Source: Litchfieldella qijiaojingensis
GTDB lineage: Bacteria > Pseudomonadota > Gammaproteobacteria > Pseudomonadales > Halomonadaceae
NCBI RefSeq assembly: GCF_014651875.1
Contig: NZ_BMXS01000001.1
Coordinates: 62,001 to 126,000 of the forward strand
Direction: 5' to 3'
Length of the DNA: 64,000 nucleotides
Shown in pieces: positions 53,559 to 64,000 of the stretch; within the stretch, counting starts at the first letter, position 1, and each line of letters starts with the position of its first letter. The translations under genes were made by a program, and so were the position numbers. Under the pieces are notes generated by a model, which searched no databases, was not told where the DNA came from, and was given only the letters and a program-made list of their open reading frames with translations.

Positions 53559-54677
53559 ATGTCGGAGCTCACGGTACTATTTGATGAACGCCCAACCCGT
53601 GACGGTGGAATGATCGGGGTGGCAACCCTCAATGCACCGAAGTCGCTCAATGCGTTGTCGCTGGAAATGATCCATCAGCTCACTGCCAGGTTGGCTGCCT
53701 GGGCGGAGGATCGCAACGTGAGGGCCGTATGGCTGGAAGGCGCCGGTGACAAGGCGTTCTGTGCCGGAGGTGATGTCGTGGCCCTGTACCGAGCGATGAC
53801 CGATGAAGCTGGGCAGGGCAGTGCCTTCGCCGAGACCTACTTCGCCGCTGAGTATCGCCTCGACTACTGTATCCATCGCTATCCCAAACCTCTGCTGGTA
53901 TGGGGAGATGGTATCGTGATGGGTGGCGGCCTGGGACTGATGGCCGGCGGCGGACACCGCCTGGCGACCGAGAACACCCTTATCGCCATGCCCGAGATTA
54001 CCATCGGCCTCTACCCGGACATCGGCGCGAGTTGGTTCTTGAATCGCATGCCGCCGGGTGTGGGCGTTTATCTGGGCCTGACCGGGGCACAGCTCAATGC
54101 TCGCGATGCCCTGGATCTGGGCCTGGCCGACCGTTTCCTACCCCGCGATCACCGCGATGCTCTGCTGGGGGCCCTGGCGGAGGCCGAATACGGCGCACGA
54201 GATCCACGCGAACTGCAGGCCGTCGTGCATGCCGTGCTGGAGCGTTTCGAGCGTCGCGATCTGGCACCCGCCGCCCAAGTGTGGCCGCACCTGGATCATC
54301 TCCAGGGGCTGATGGGCTGCGCCGATGCCGCCGCGGCGACGCAACGCATCCTGGCCGATGATCGTGACGATGCCTGGTTGGCGGCCAATCGTGGACGGCT
54401 CGAGGTCGGCTGCCCACTGACCGCGCAACTGGTGTGGCGGATGCTCGAGCGTCATCGTCATGGCAGCCTGGCCGAAGCGTTCCGCGAGGAATGGACGCTC
54501 TCGGTGCAGTGTTGCCGCCGAGGCGATCTGGTCGAGGGAGTGCGGGCCCTGCTGATTGACAAGGACAAGACACCACGCTGGTCGCATGACAGCGTCGCCA
54601 CGGTGCCCGAGGCCGATATCGAGGCCATGCTGGCGCCGTTGTGCGAGCCGGACGAACATCCATTGCGCGATCTTTGA
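53559..54677 (+). CDS. 3-hydroxyisobutyryl-CoA hydrolase (enoyl-CoA hydratase/isomerase family)
   Basis: This 372-residue crotonase-superfamily protein has the longer HIBCH layout. Motifs are LNAPKSLNALSLEMIHQL, GAGDKAFCAGGDVVALYR, WGDGIVMGGGLGLMAGGGHRLATENTLIAMPEITIGLYPDIGASWFLNRM, and a C-terminal HIBCH-type domain with FREEWTLSVQCCRR. It releases 3-hydroxyisobutyrate from its CoA ester, detoxifying methacrylyl-CoA flux. It lies 38 bp after the acyl-CoA dehydrogenase and 42 bp before mmsB. Confidence 0.88.
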   Translation: MSELTVLFDERPTRDGGMIGVATLNAPKSLNALSLEMIHQLTARLAAWAEDRNVRAVWLEGAGDKAFCAGGDVVALYRAMTDEAGQGSAFAETYFAAEYRLDYCIHRYPKPLLVWGDGIVMGGGLGLMAGGGHRLATENTLIAMPEITIGLYPDIGASWFLNRMPPGVGVYLGLTGAQLNARDALDLGLADRFLPRDHRDALLGALAEAEYGARDPRELQAVVHAVLERFERRDLAPAAQVWPHLDHLQGLMGCADAAAATQRILADDRDDAWLAANRGRLEVGCPLTAQLVWRMLERHRHGSLAEAFREEWTLSVQCCRRGDLVEGVRALLIDKDKTPRWSHDSVATVPEADIEAMLAPLCEPDEHPLRDL

Positions 54678-54719
54678 GCGATAACGATGACTTCACAACC
54701 ACAATGACGGGAGTACGCC

Positions 54720-55622
54720 ATGCAAATCGCCTTTATTGGCCTGGGCAATATGGGAGCGCCCATGGCCACCAACCTGATCAAGGCAGGCTATCAGCTTTGT
54801 GTCTTCGACCTGGTGGAAAGTGCCATGCAAGCACTGGAAGCCGAAGGGGCCAGTCGTGCCGCCAGCGCCGAGCAGGCGGTGGTGGGTGCAGAGGTGGTGA
54901 TCTCGATGTTGCCTGCCGGCCAACATGTCAAGCAGCTCTATCTAGGGGATGAAGATACCGTCGGCCTGCTCGATCGCTTGGATGGCAAGCCGTTGATCAT
55001 CGATGCCTCGACCATTGCTCCCGACGATGCTCGCCGTGTGGGTGAGCAGGCCAGAGCACGCGGCTTGACCTTCGTCGATGCCCCGGTGTCGGGTGGTGTG
55101 GTCGGCGCCAAGGCCGGCACCTTGACGTTCATCGTCGGTGGCTCGAGCACGGGTTTCGCTGAAGCGAAGCCGGTGCTTGAAGGTATGGGCAAGAATGTCT
55201 TTCACGCCGGAGACATCGGGGCCGGTCAGGTCGCCAAGATCTGCAACAACATGCTGCTTGGCATTCTGATGAGCGGGACCGCCGAAGCGTTGGCGCTGGG
55301 CGTGAAGAACGGCCTCGACCCAGTAGTGCTTTCCGAGATCATCAAGCAGAGCAGCGGCGGCAACTGGGCACTCAACGTCTATAACCCCTGGCCGGGTGTG
55401 ATGGAAAAGGCGCCGGCGTCCAACAACTATCAAGGGGGGTTCCTGACCGACCTGATGATCAAGGACCTGGGGTTGGCCTGGGAGCTGGCGTTGAAGTCGA
55501 AATCCACGGTGCCGATGGGGTCACAGGCGCGCAACCTCTTCGCGCTACATGCTGCTCAAGGTAATGGGAGGCTGGATTTTTCCAGCATCCAGCGACTCTA
55601 TCGTGCCGGGGAAGAGGAGTGA
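54720..55622 (+). CDS. mmsB: 3-hydroxyisobutyrate dehydrogenase
   Basis: MmsB oxidises 3-hydroxyisobutyrate to methylmalonate semialdehyde with NAD. The 300 residues have the family start IAFIGLGNMGAPMATNLIKAGY, FVDAPVSGGVVGAKAGTLTFIVGG (substrate), GAGQVAKICNNMLLGILMSGTAEAL with the catalytic Lys, and a C-terminal KDLGLAWELALKS. It is the third gene of the valine run. The next enzyme, mmsA, is not in this window. Confidence 0.93.
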   Translation: MQIAFIGLGNMGAPMATNLIKAGYQLCVFDLVESAMQALEAEGASRAASAEQAVVGAEVVISMLPAGQHVKQLYLGDEDTVGLLDRLDGKPLIIDASTIAPDDARRVGEQARARGLTFVDAPVSGGVVGAKAGTLTFIVGGSSTGFAEAKPVLEGMGKNVFHAGDIGAGQVAKICNNMLLGILMSGTAEALALGVKNGLDPVVLSEIIKQSSGGNWALNVYNPWPGVMEKAPASNNYQGGFLTDLMIKDLGLAWELALKSKSTVPMGSQARNLFALHAAQGNGRLDFSSIQRLYRAGEEE

Positions 55623-55691
55623 GCTGGGGTGTGCCATTGCCCTGGGAGGATGTGAGGTCGAAAAGGGGCTGGTCATGGCGCCTCATTTAAT

Positions 55692-55712
55692 CTACATTTG
55701 GCCAAAATGTAG
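55692..55712. promoter_or_regulatory. Inverted repeat upstream of gcdH
   Basis: CTACATTT and AAATGTAG form an 8-bp inverted repeat separated by GGCCA, centred 44 bp before the gcdH start. It looks like a binding site for a dimeric regulator. No regulator gene adjoins. Confidence 0.45.
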
Positions 55713-55745
55713 AAATTTTCTTCCTTGCCACTTGGGAGCCCAACC

Positions 55746-56930
55746 ATGAGTCAGATTACCCCCGTTTCCTGGGACGACCCCTTCCGCCTGATCGACCAGC
55801 TCGACGAAGACGAGCGCATGGTGCAGCAGACGGCCCACGATTATTGCCAGGAAAAGCTGTTGCCCCGTGTACTGGAAGCCAACCGCCATGAGCGTTTCGA
55901 TCGCGAGATCATGAACGAGATGGGAGAGCTGGGCCTGCTCGGCGCTACGCTTGATGGTTATGGCTGCGCCGGTCTCAATTACGTCAGCTATGGTCTGATC
56001 GCTCGCGAGGTCGAGCGGGTCGATTCCGGCTACCGCAGCGCGATGAGTGTGCAGTCGAGCCTGGTGATGTATCCGATCCACGATTTTGGCAGCGAAGCGC
56101 AGCGCGAGAAGTACCTGCCCAAGCTGGCCAGTGGCGAGTGGGTAGGATGCTTTGGCCTTACCGAGCCCGACCACGGCTCCGACCCCAACGGCATGAGCAC
56201 GCGGGCGGTGAAGACCGATGGCGGCTGGCGCCTCAACGGCACCAAGACCTGGATCACCAACTCGCCGATCGCCGATGTGTTCGTGGTTTGGGCCAAGGAC
56301 CAGGACGACGTGCTGCGCGGCTTCATTCTCGAGAAGGGCATGAAGGGCCTGTCGGCGCCCAAGATCGAAGGTAAGTTCAGTCTGCGGGCCTCGGTCACCG
56401 GCCAGATCGCCATGCAGGACGTGGACGTCAGCGATGACCAGTGCTTGCCCGGCGTCCAAGGGCTCAAGGGGCCGTTCTCGTGCCTCAACCGGGCGCGCTA
56501 CGGCATCGCATGGGGCAGCATGGGCGCCGCCGAGGCCTGCTGGCATGCCGCGCGTCAGTACACCCTGGATCGCAAGCAGTTCGGTCGCCCGCTGGCGGCG
56601 AATCAGTTGATCCAGAAGAAGCTGGCCGACATGCAGACCGAGATCGCACTTGGCTTGCAGGCAGCCCTGCGCGTGGGACGCATGATCGACGCTGGGCAAC
56701 TGGTGCCGGAGGCAATTTCACTGATCAAGCGCAACAACTGCGGCAAGGCGCTGGATATCGCAAGGGTGGCTCGAGATATGCACGGCGGTAACGGCATCGC
56801 CGACGAATACCATGTGATTCGGCATGTGATGAATCTCGAAGCGGTCAACACCTACGAGGGCACCCACGACATCCATGCCCTGATTCTGGGCCGTGCCCAG
56901 ACCGGCATCCAGGCCTTCACGGCAGAATGA
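55746..56930 (+). CDS. gcdH: Glutaryl-CoA dehydrogenase
   Basis: GcdH oxidatively decarboxylates glutaryl-CoA to crotonyl-CoA in lysine, hydroxylysine and glutarate breakdown. The 394 residues match the subfamily: [106 protein letters not shown], and [16 protein letters not shown] with the catalytic Glu. ATG 55746 follows TTGGGAG. The CoA transferase gene begins at or just after its stop. Confidence 0.95.
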   Translation: MSQITPVSWDDPFRLIDQLDEDERMVQQTAHDYCQEKLLPRVLEANRHERFDREIMNEMGELGLLGATLDGYGCAGLNYVSYGLIAREVERVDSGYRSAMSVQSSLVMYPIHDFGSEAQREKYLPKLASGEWVGCFGLTEPDHGSDPNGMSTRAVKTDGGWRLNGTKTWITNSPIADVFVVWAKDQDDVLRGFILEKGMKGLSAPKIEGKFSLRASVTGQIAMQDVDVSDDQCLPGVQGLKGPFSCLNRARYGIAWGSMGAAEACWHAARQYTLDRKQFGRPLAANQLIQKKLADMQTEIALGLQAALRVGRMIDAGQLVPEAISLIKRNNCGKALDIARVARDMHGGNGIADEYHVIRHVMNLEAVNTYEGTHDIHALILGRAQTGIQAFTAE

Positions 56931-56947
56931 CGAGGGGGAGCGTTGTC

Positions 56948-58153
56948 ATGCCGGGACCGTTGCAGGGACGTCTAGTGCTGGATATTTCGCGGGTACTGGC
57001 TGGCCCTTGGGCCGGCCAGCTTCTCGCCGACCTGGGGGCGCGCGTGATCAAGATCGAACGGCCTACCAGCGGCGACGATACCCGTGGCTGGGGGCCGCCA
57101 TGGCTGGAGGATGCCGCCGGGGATCCCTTGGAAGCGGCCTATTACCTGTGTGCCAATCGTGGCAAGCAGTCGCTGGCGGTCGATATCGCCCATCCCGATG
57201 GTCAAGCGTTGGTCAAGGCGTTGGCCGAGCGTGCGGATATCCTGCTCGAGAACTTCAAGGTCGGCGGTCTCAAACGCTACGGGCTGGATTACGCCAGTCT
57301 CGCAACGATCAACCCGCGTTTGATCGGCTGCTCGATCACAGGATTCGGCCAGGATGGGCCTTATGCCCACCGTGCGGGATACGATTTCGTGATCCAGGCC
57401 ATGGGAGGCTTGATGAGCGTCACCGGGGAGCCCGATGGTATGCCCATGAAGACCGGTGTCGCCATTACCGATGTGATGACCGGATTGTATGCCACTATCG
57501 GGGTTCTGGCGGCGCTGGACGAGCGCGAACGCACCGGGCGTGGCCGTCACGTGGATGTCGCTTTGCTCGATGTTCAGGTAGCCACCTTGGCCAACCAGGC
57601 GCTGAATGCTCTGGTGTCAGGTCGCAATCCGCAGCGTCAAGGCAATGCTCATCCCAATATCGTGCCTTACCAGGCCTTCGCCTGTGCTGATGGGTACCTG
57701 GTGCTGACGGTGGGCAACGACACCCAGTTCGCTCGTTTTGCCGAGCTGCTCGGGCATCCCGAATGGGCCAGTGACCCGAGTTATGCCACCAATGGCGCGC
57801 GGGTGGCCAATCGCGAACGACTGGTGCCGATGATTGCCGAGTGCATGCTGACTCGGGCTCGCGATGCCTGGTTGAGCGACTTCGAGGCCCGTGGCATTCC
57901 TGCCGGGCCGATCAATGGCGTCAGCGAAGCTCTACGCGATCCGCAGGTTCGCCATCGTGGCATGGTAGCCAGCCTTGAACGCGATGACGTGACGATTCCC
58001 CAGGTGGCCAACCCGCTGCGTTTCGATGGCCAGTCCCAGACCAGCCGAACACCCCCGCCGTCGCTGGGACAGGACAGCGACAGCGTACTGCGCGGCATGG
58101 GTTTGTCGGATGAGGATATCGCTCGTCTGAAACAGGAGGGGATCGTTCGTTAA
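56948..58153 (+). CDS. CaiB/BaiF family CoA transferase, probable glutarate CoA-transferase
   Basis: This 401-residue family III CoA transferase has [84 protein letters not shown] with the catalytic Asp, and [12 protein letters not shown]. Behind gcdH such genes (SUGCT type) move CoA from succinyl-CoA to glutarate, supplying glutaryl-CoA. ATG 56948 is chosen for AGGGGGAG upstream; the ATG at 56927 overlaps the gcdH stop. Its stop overlaps that of ppsR on the other strand. Confidence 0.85.
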   Translation: MPGPLQGRLVLDISRVLAGPWAGQLLADLGARVIKIERPTSGDDTRGWGPPWLEDAAGDPLEAAYYLCANRGKQSLAVDIAHPDGQALVKALAERADILLENFKVGGLKRYGLDYASLATINPRLIGCSITGFGQDGPYAHRAGYDFVIQAMGGLMSVTGEPDGMPMKTGVAITDVMTGLYATIGVLAALDERERTGRGRHVDVALLDVQVATLANQALNALVSGRNPQRQGNAHPNIVPYQAFACADGYLVLTVGNDTQFARFAELLGHPEWASDPSYATNGARVANRERLVPMIAECMLTRARDAWLSDFEARGIPAGPINGVSEALRDPQVRHRGMVASLERDDVTIPQVANPLRFDGQSQTSRTPPPSLGQDSDSVLRGMGLSDEDIARLKQEGIVR

Positions 58154-58983
58154 CGAGGAGAGAAGCGGCGTTGCAACCCCGCCTCAGCGATCATCCGCGT
58201 GGAGATCTCTTCGACGGAAAAGCGCGTGGTGTCGATATAGGGAATGTGCATCTGCCGGTACAAGGCCTCGGCCTGCTGGACCTCTTGCATGCATTGATCC
58301 ATGGAGCAGTATCGGCTGTTGGGGCGGCGCTCGCTGCGAATTGCCGCCAGTCGCCGTGCGTCGATGGTCAGGCCGAACAGCTTGCGGCGATAGGGAGCCA
58401 GGGCGCGAGGCAACTTGAGGGTGCCGTCCTCGTCCAAGTCATCTTCCGTAAAGGGGTAGTTGGCGGCGCGGATCCCGAACTGCAGTGCCAGGTATAGCGA
58501 GGTCGGTGTCTTGCCGCAGCGCGAGACGCCGACCAGTATGATCTCCGCCTTGTCGTATTGGTGAGTGCGAGCGCCGTCGTCGTTGTCGAGCGCGAAATGT
58601 ACCGAATCGATGCGATTCATATAGACGTCGTCGCGCCCGATCGAGTGAGTCTGCCCCACACTGTAGGTGGAGTGGGTTTCAAGCTCGTCTTCCAGGGGTG
58701 CCAGGAAGGTCGAGAAGATATCCACCTTGAATCCGGGGGCCGACGAGATGATCTTGCGTACGTCTTCGTCGACGATGGTGTCGATGATGATCGGCCGTTC
58801 GCCGTCGTGAACTGCTGTGGCCTCGATCACTTCCGCCAGTGCTTGGGCCTTGTCGACGTTGTCGATATAGGGCTTGGTGACCATGCGGATCTCGACATTC
58901 TCGAATTGGGCCAGCAGGCTGCGGCCCAAGGTCTCGGCGGTGATCCCGGTACCATCGGAAATGAAAAAGGCGGTACGCGTCAT
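58150..58983 (-). CDS. ppsR: PEP synthetase regulatory kinase/pyrophosphorylase
   Basis: This 277-residue DUF299 protein both inactivates PEP synthase by ADP-dependent phosphorylation and reactivates it with phosphate. It begins [21 protein letters not shown] and has SVGQTHSIG and the P-loop [16 protein letters not shown], followed by [30 protein letters not shown] 58983 fits the family start. It is divergent from ppsA, the usual arrangement in gammaproteobacteria. Its 3' end overlaps the CoA transferase stop by 4 bp. Confidence 0.94.
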   Translation of the reverse strand: MTRTAFFISDGTGITAETLGRSLLAQFENVEIRMVTKPYIDNVDKAQALAEVIEATAVHDGERPIIIDTIVDEDVRKIISSAPGFKVDIFSTFLAPLEDELETHSTYSVGQTHSIGRDDVYMNRIDSVHFALDNDDGARTHQYDKAEIILVGVSRCGKTPTSLYLALQFGIRAANYPFTEDDLDEDGTLKLPRALAPYRRKLFGLTIDARRLAAIRSERRPNSRYCSMDQCMQEVQQAEALYRQMHIPYIDTTRFSVEEISTRMIAEAGLQRRFSPR

Positions 58984-59207
58984 GGCGAATCTCGTCAACG
59001 GTATGTGCGTTGATTGTCATTGCTGAGGGCGGCGACGGCAAGCTCCCGACTACAGAAATGCCCGCATTTGGCTGATTGTTGTAAAAATTCTCCAGTGACT
59101 TCGCTGTTAGACCAATGGCGAATACGACTTTCGCTTGATAGGGTGACGGTCATCTGTCAACGGTGTCCCGCCTGGGCTCGGGGACCAAATGCGAACAAGG
59201 GGGTCTC

Positions 59208-61580
59208 GTGGAACCTTACATTCTATGGTTCGATCAGCTCGGTATGGACGACGTCGAGCGCGTCGGGGGTAAGAACGCATCGCTGGGCGAAATGATTTCC
59301 AACCTGGCGGATGCCGGAGTCAGCGTCCCTGGCGGTTTCGCCACCACGGCGCATGCCTACCGCGAATTCCTCGCCCATGAAGGCCTCAATGAGCGCATCA
59401 ATGCGGCGCTGGCGGCGTTGGATGTGGATGATGTGGCGGAGTTGGCCAGGATAGGTGCAGAGATTCGCCAGTGGGTCATTGATACGCCGCTGCCACCCAC
59501 CTTCGAAGCCGAACTGCGGGAAGCCTACCAGGCTCTGGCGACCCAGTATCCCCATCTCAAGGCCGCGGTACGCTCCTCGGCCACCGCCGAAGACCTGCCG
59601 GACGCCTCTTTCGCCGGGCAGCAGGAAACTTTCCTCAATATCGAGGGTTTCGACAATATCAAGCGCGCCGTGCACGAAGTGTTCGCCTCGCTGTTCAATG
59701 ATCGCGCTATCTCTTATCGCGTGCATCGCGGCTATGCCCACGAGAATGTGGCGCTGTCCGCCGGTATCCAGAAGATGGTGCGCTCCGAGACCGGCGCAAG
59801 CGGCGTTATGTTCACCCTGGATACCGAATCCGGCTATCGCGATGCCGTCTTCGTCACTGCCTCCTGGGGGCTGGGCGAGACGGTGGTGCAGGGTGCGGTC
59901 AACCCTGACGAGTTCTATGTTCACAAGCCGACCCTGGCGGCGGGGAAGCCGGCGGTGTTGCGCCGCAACCTCGGCTCGAAACTGATCAAGATGGTCTATA
60001 CCGACGACGCTAGCGCCGGCAAGTCGGTAGCCACCGTCGATGTGCCGCTTGCCGACCGTGGTAGGTTCTGCATCAGCGACGACCAGGTGATGGCTCTGGC
60101 CCGCCAGGCGGTGATCATCGAACGGCACTACGGGCGTCCCATGGATATCGAATGGGCGCTTGATGGCGATGACGGCAAGCTGTATGTCGTCCAGGCTCGC
60201 CCCGAAACCGTGGTTTCCCAGCAGGAGGGCGGCAAGCTCGAACGTTTCCAGCTCAAGGAGAAGGGCCGCACCCTGGTATCAGGCCGAGCCATCGGCCAAC
60301 GTATCGGGCGCGGTGCGGTCAAGGTGATCCTGGAACCGAGCGAGATGGACAAGGTGTTCGAGGGGGATGTCCTGGTCACCGATATGACCGATCCCGACTG
60401 GGAACCGATCATGAAGCGTGCCTCGGCGATCGTCACCAATCGCGGTGGCCGCACCTGCCATGCGGCGATCATTGCCCGTGAGCTGGGCATTCCGGCGGTA
60501 GTGGGGTGCGGCGATGCGACTTCGGTACTCGCCGACGGTCGCGAGGTCACGGTGTCCTGCGCCGAGGGTGACACCGGGCACGTCTACGAAGGGCTGCTGG
60601 ACTTCGATTGCAAGACCTCCAGTGTCGACTCGATGCCGGAGATCCCGTTCAAGATCATGATGAACGTCGGCAACCCGGATCGTGCCTTCAGCTTTGCCAG
60701 CCTACCCAACGCGGGCGTCGGCCTGGCGCGGCTGGAATTCATCATCAATCGCATGATCGGCGTGCATCCCAAGGCGCTGCTGGAATACGACACCCTGCCG
60801 CTGGATCTGCAACAGACCATCGATATGCGCACCGCCGGTTACCTGGATCCGGTGACTTTCTATGTCGACAAGCTGGTCGAGGGGATCTCCACGCTGGCTG
60901 CAGCTTTCCATCCGCAACGGGTCATCGTGCGTTTGTCCGATTTCAAGTCCAACGAGTACGAGAACCTGATCGGCGGCAAGCTCTACGAGCCCGGAGAAGA
61001 GAATCCGATGCTGGGGTTTCGTGGCGCCTCGCGCTACATCTCCGAGTCGTTCCAGGACTGTTTCGAGCTCGAGTGCCGGGCGCTCAAACGCGTGCGCGAC
61101 GAGATGGGACTCGACAATGTCGAGATCATGGTGCCCTTCGTGCGCACACCCGAAGAAGCCAAGTCGGTGGTCGAATTGCTGGCATCCAACGGCCTGGAGC
61201 GTGGCAAGAACGGCCTCAAGATCATCATGATGTGCGAACTGCCGGCCAATGCGCTGTTGGCCGAGGAGTTCCTCGAGTACTTCGACGGTTTCTCCATCGG
61301 CTCGAACGATCTGACGCAGCTCACTCTGGGACTCGATCGCGACTCCGGGATCGTTGCCCACCTGTTCGACGAGCGAAATCCAGCGGTGAAGAAGTTGCTG
61401 GCGATGGCCATCGCTGCCTGCAAGGCGCAAGGCAAGTATGTGGGAATTTGTGGTCAGGGACCTTCCGACCACCCCGATCTGGCCAAGTGGCTGATGGAGC
61501 AGGGTATCGATTCGGTGTCGTTGAACCCTGATGCCGTGCTTGAGACCTGGTTCATGTTGGCCGGCGAAACCCTCGCCTGA
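59208..61580 (+). CDS. ppsA: Phosphoenolpyruvate synthase
   Basis: PpsA converts pyruvate, ATP and water to PEP, AMP and phosphate for gluconeogenesis. The 790 residues have an ATP-binding N-terminal part ([24 protein letters not shown]), the phosphohistidine domain [24 protein letters not shown] and the PEP-utiliser barrel ending [30 protein letters not shown] take GTG 59208 ([16 protein letters not shown]) because AAGGGGG lies upstream; an earlier GTG at 59163 would add 15 residues. It gives the typical length. Confidence 0.95.
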   Translation: MEPYILWFDQLGMDDVERVGGKNASLGEMISNLADAGVSVPGGFATTAHAYREFLAHEGLNERINAALAALDVDDVAELARIGAEIRQWVIDTPLPPTFEAELREAYQALATQYPHLKAAVRSSATAEDLPDASFAGQQETFLNIEGFDNIKRAVHEVFASLFNDRAISYRVHRGYAHENVALSAGIQKMVRSETGASGVMFTLDTESGYRDAVFVTASWGLGETVVQGAVNPDEFYVHKPTLAAGKPAVLRRNLGSKLIKMVYTDDASAGKSVATVDVPLADRGRFCISDDQVMALARQAVIIERHYGRPMDIEWALDGDDGKLYVVQARPETVVSQQEGGKLERFQLKEKGRTLVSGRAIGQRIGRGAVKVILEPSEMDKVFEGDVLVTDMTDPDWEPIMKRASAIVTNRGGRTCHAAIIARELGIPAVVGCGDATSVLADGREVTVSCAEGDTGHVYEGLLDFDCKTSSVDSMPEIPFKIMMNVGNPDRAFSFASLPNAGVGLARLEFIINRMIGVHPKALLEYDTLPLDLQQTIDMRTAGYLDPVTFYVDKLVEGISTLAAAFHPQRVIVRLSDFKSNEYENLIGGKLYEPGEENPMLGFRGASRYISESFQDCFELECRALKRVRDEMGLDNVEIMVPFVRTPEEAKSVVELLASNGLERGKNGLKIIMMCELPANALLAEEFLEYFDGFSIGSNDLTQLTLGLDRDSGIVAHLFDERNPAVKKLLAMAIAACKAQGKYVGICGQGPSDHPDLAKWLMEQGIDSVSLNPDAVLETWFMLAGETLA

Positions 61581-61661
61581 GGACAGCGTTGGGCTCGACG
61601 ACGCCCGGCTGGCCTCGCTGCCTGCCGGGTGTCGTCATGTCGGGCGTCGTCATGTCGGGGA

Positions 61662-63581
61662 TCAGGATCGCAGCCAGTTTCGCAGCTTGACCAGTAGCAG
61701 GGCGCCGTCACTGAGTTCACGGCGCTCGGCAAGCAGGTCGGCAAGCAGGTCGGGGCGGTCGGTGATGATATTGTCGATGCCCAGGTCGATGAGCTGCGAC
61801 ATACGGCTACGGTCATTGATGGTCCAGGCATGCAGTTCGTAGCCGTAACGACGGGCGGCCTCGAGCTCTGTGTCGTTGATGCGGTTATGGCGCAACCCCA
61901 AGGCATCGAAGCTGCTACGATCCAGGGTGCCGGGTAGTACGAATTGAGCCAGCAGGGTCGTGTGCAGACGTGGCTCGCGGGCTTCGATCTCGCGTACCAG
62001 CGAGGGCGACATGGTGGCCATCAACACCTCGTCGCGGACGTCGGGACCACCACAGCGTTCCGGTGTTACACTTTGCTCCCGACAGCGGTCTCGCTCACGG
62101 TTCTCACGTTGCAGGCTGTCGATCACCGCGTCCACCAACGCCAACTCGCGCCCCGGATCCGGTTTGAGGTCGATCATCAGCGGGCTCTGGTTGCGGGTTC
62201 GCTGCAAGGCTTCATTCAAGGTGGGAATTCCTTCGCCGACGAAAGCGTCGCCGAACCAGCTTCCAACGTCGAAGGCCTGTAGTTCTTCCAGGGTCAGGTC
62301 GCGCAGGTTGCGCGGGTCACCGGTCAGGCGTTGCAGGCTGCGATCGTGAAAAAGCACTACCTGTTCGTCTGCGGTCAGGCGTACGTCGACCTCGACATAA
62401 TCGGCACCATGCAAGATCGCCCGGTCGATAGCGGCCAGGGTGTTTTCCGGCGCATCCATGGAGCTTCCTCGGTGCGCGGTAATCTGAACCTCGTCGCGCA
62501 ATTCGAAGCTATTGACGATCAGCCAAGCTTGGCTGAAAGCGAATACCAGTACGGCAATTTCCACCTCCCAGGCAAGCAGCGCGGGATGTGCATGAGGCGG
62601 TGGTCTGGGAGGGCGAGGCTCACGGTGGGCCAGCCTCAGGTAGAGGCAAGCCGACAGCAGGCTATTGGCGGCAATCCCCATGAAGGTGATAGCCAGGGTC
62701 AGCAGAACATAGCCGCTAAGGTAGGCCAGTGTCGCGGGTATCAACACCGCATTGCGCTCCGGCAGCAACGACAACAGCGGTGTGCCAAGTCGGTCGAAGC
62801 CCCAGGTGGCGAGGATAGGCAGGGCGATGATCACCAACAGCAGCGCGATGACGGCTATCGCGATGTGTCGCCGACGGCCTCGGGTGAGGTGATGGCTGCG
62901 AGACAAGGCGGCGCGTGGGGGAAGATTCTCGAGCATCAACACCGGCAGTGCCAGGATCCAGCGAAAATAAAGGGTCACGGCAAATGATACCCAAATCACT
63001 ATCACCGGCAGGCTGATGGCGATAAACAACCATAGTGCGGGTGGGCGAACGCGCTGCACATAGTAAGGGTCCAGCCCTCCAAGAAAAATGCTGTACAACC
63101 AGCCCACCGTCAGTGCCAGCGGAAGTGCCAGCAGCAAATGGGTACCGACCTGAATGATCACGAGTCCTACCAACCCGGGCAGACGGCGCAATGTCGTCCA
63201 TAGGGCCTCGCCCGCCAAGTGGTAATGGTTGTCCCGCGGTCGTACCGCCACCAGGATCATGCCCGCCTGCTGCAAGTAGAGAATCAAGAAAAAGAGACCG
63301 ATAGCGGCCAGCAGCCACAGGATGCCGCCGGGCGATAGAAGAATGTCGAACAGTTCGGTATTGCTGATGACCGGCTGACCGAACTGTCCGAGAAGACGTG
63401 TCAGCGTCCAGGCCACGGCAGGCAGCAGAACCGCCGTGGCCAACACAGTGAAGAACAGGTGGTAGGCCAGTAATGGGCGCACATGCTCGCGCAGCGAGCG
63501 AGCTAGATCGCTTGCGAGCTGAGACAGGTGCAGCATGATCGGCTGAAGAGGAGAGATATCTTCATGCAAATAGACTCGCAT
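61662..63581 (-). CDS. Membrane-anchored glycerophosphodiester phosphodiesterase
   Basis: This 639-residue protein joins an N-terminal membrane domain of about seven helices (residues 35-350, the GDPD-associated membrane domain) to a C-terminal GDPD catalytic domain. The latter has ITAHRGSSMDAPENTLAAIDRAI, HGADYVEVDVRLTADEQVVLFHD and LMIDLKPDPG, giving the His, Glu and Asp catalytic set. It probably hydrolyses glycerophosphodiesters to glycerol 3-phosphate. The 120-residue extra between LKPD and the C terminus holds a Cys- and Arg-rich insert (about 505-525). ATG 63581 follows GGAG; ATG 63536 is possible. Confidence 0.85.
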   Translation of the reverse strand: MRVYLHEDISPLQPIMLHLSQLASDLARSLREHVRPLLAYHLFFTVLATAVLLPAVAWTLTRLLGQFGQPVISNTELFDILLSPGGILWLLAAIGLFFLILYLQQAGMILVAVRPRDNHYHLAGEALWTTLRRLPGLVGLVIIQVGTHLLLALPLALTVGWLYSIFLGGLDPYYVQRVRPPALWLFIAISLPVIVIWVSFAVTLYFRWILALPVLMLENLPPRAALSRSHHLTRGRRRHIAIAVIALLLVIIALPILATWGFDRLGTPLLSLLPERNAVLIPATLAYLSGYVLLTLAITFMGIAANSLLSACLYLRLAHREPRPPRPPPHAHPALLAWEVEIAVLVFAFSQAWLIVNSFELRDEVQITAHRGSSMDAPENTLAAIDRAILHGADYVEVDVRLTADEQVVLFHDRSLQRLTGDPRNLRDLTLEELQAFDVGSWFGDAFVGEGIPTLNEALQRTRNQSPLMIDLKPDPGRELALVDAVIDSLQRENRERDRCREQSVTPERCGGPDVRDEVLMATMSPSLVREIEAREPRLHTTLLAQFVLPGTLDRSSFDALGLRHNRINDTELEAARRYGYELHAWTINDRSRMSQLIDLGIDNIITDRPDLLADLLAERRELSDGALLLVKLRNWLRS

Positions 63582-63602
63582 CGCTCCAGAGACTTGGCAA
63601 TG

Positions 63603-64000
63603 TCAGGTATTGCCTTCCAGATCCAGGCGTTCATCGGCAATCAGGATGCCGTTGTTGTCGGCATAGAGCCATTGCCCGGGGACGATGCTCACGCCGGCGA
63701 AGCTGACCGGTATGTCGCGCACTCCTTCACCACGTTTCTCGCTCTTGCGTGGATGAGCCCCTAGTGCCTGGATGCCGAGTTCGGTCTCGGCAAGCACATC
63801 GACATCGCGCACGCAGCCGTACATCACCACCCCGGCCCAGCCATTGTCGGCGGCCTGCTCGGCCAGCATGTCGCCAAGCATGGCGCAACGGCTCGATCCG
63901 CCGGCATCGACGACCAGCACAGCACCGTTGCCGGGCTCCGCCACTGCTTCCTTGACTCGTGAATTGTCTTCGAAGCATTTCACGGTACGAACCGGGCCGC
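63603..64000 (-). CDS. rraA: Ribonuclease E activity regulator RraA (N terminus cut by window edge)
   Basis: RraA binds RNase E and inhibits mRNA decay. The visible 131 or so residues match the C-terminal four fifths: [11 protein letters not shown] running to the window edge, [57 protein letters not shown] and [22 protein letters not shown]. The frame stays open to base 64000, so ATG 63983 is an internal codon. The KSEKRGEG and GDML features fit RraA more than the aldolase-type RraA-like enzymes. Confidence 0.88.
   Translation of the reverse strand, partial: GPVRTVKCFEDNSRVKEAVAEPGNGAVLVVDAGGSSRCAMLGDMLAEQAADNGWAGVVMYGCVRDVDVLAETELGIQALGAHPRKSEKRGEGVRDIPVSFAGVSIVPGQWLYADNNGILIADERLDLEGNT

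Noticed and set aside
61615-61660. Short direct repeat GTCGTCATGTCGGG after ppsA
   Set aside because: Only two copies, no inverted structure or T-run; nothing to support a functional site.

Overview
The window is about 64 kb of GC-rich chromosome from a moderately halophilic gammaproteobacterium, most likely a Halomonadaceae member (Halomonas or Chromohalobacter type). The support is an ectoine-type binding protein, a phasin, a sulfolactate catabolic cluster of the kind known from Chromohalobacter, and the lexA-psrA-nagZ-mtnP neighbourhood shared with Pseudomonas. It is almost entirely chromosomal core and catabolic genes. I see no prophage, CRISPR array, plasmid gene or complete insertion sequence.

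Layout. 0-8 kb: an AI-2E-family permease and hda; an orphan EhuB-like binding protein; YjbQ; a lipoprotein; NnrU; an FNR/ANR regulator, a ferritin-like unknown, and a second FNR paralogue that has lost its Fe-S cysteines; a phasin. 8-20 kb: fumC, then a sulfolactate island (GntR regulator, suyAB, a TctCAB-type tripartite transporter, both sulfolactate dehydrogenases, a YeiH-type exporter), bordered on each side by a decayed gene (MFS remnant and zinc-ADH remnant). 20-24 kb: glpD, glpR, glpK with four candidate GlpR operators. 24-28 kb: two identical tRNA-Val(GAC) genes, free-methionine-sulfoxide reductase, and metNIQ behind a sigma70 promoter, a SAM-II-like riboswitch and an intrinsic terminator.

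28-35 kb: riboflavin synthase and a nucleobase salvage run (azgA, apt, gpt, ung, upp, uraA), then an XRE-cupin regulator. 35-40 kb: a tightly overlapping molybdenum cofactor operon mobA-mobB-moeA-moaCD-moaE-moaA in which MoaC and MoaD are fused. 40-46 kb: a small H-NS-like/AT-hook protein, RNase J, purU, an ECF-type permease, dinB, lexA. 46-50 kb: psrA, a signal-less YkuD protein, nagZ, hpt, mtnP (peptidoglycan recycling and methylthioinosine/hypoxanthine salvage).

50-58 kb: an acyl-CoA synthetase, a LiuR-type regulator and a valine catabolic run (acyl-CoA dehydrogenase, 3-hydroxyisobutyryl-CoA hydrolase, mmsB), then glutaryl-CoA dehydrogenase with a CoA transferase. 58-64 kb: ppsR and ppsA divergent, a membrane-anchored glycerophosphodiesterase, and rraA cut by the window edge.

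The non-coding content is the most unusual part. There are two families of MITE-like palindromic elements with 4-bp target duplications, several sitting exactly on stop codons. There are two heptanucleotide tandem arrays between convergent genes. The metN leader has promoter, aptamer and terminator in register.
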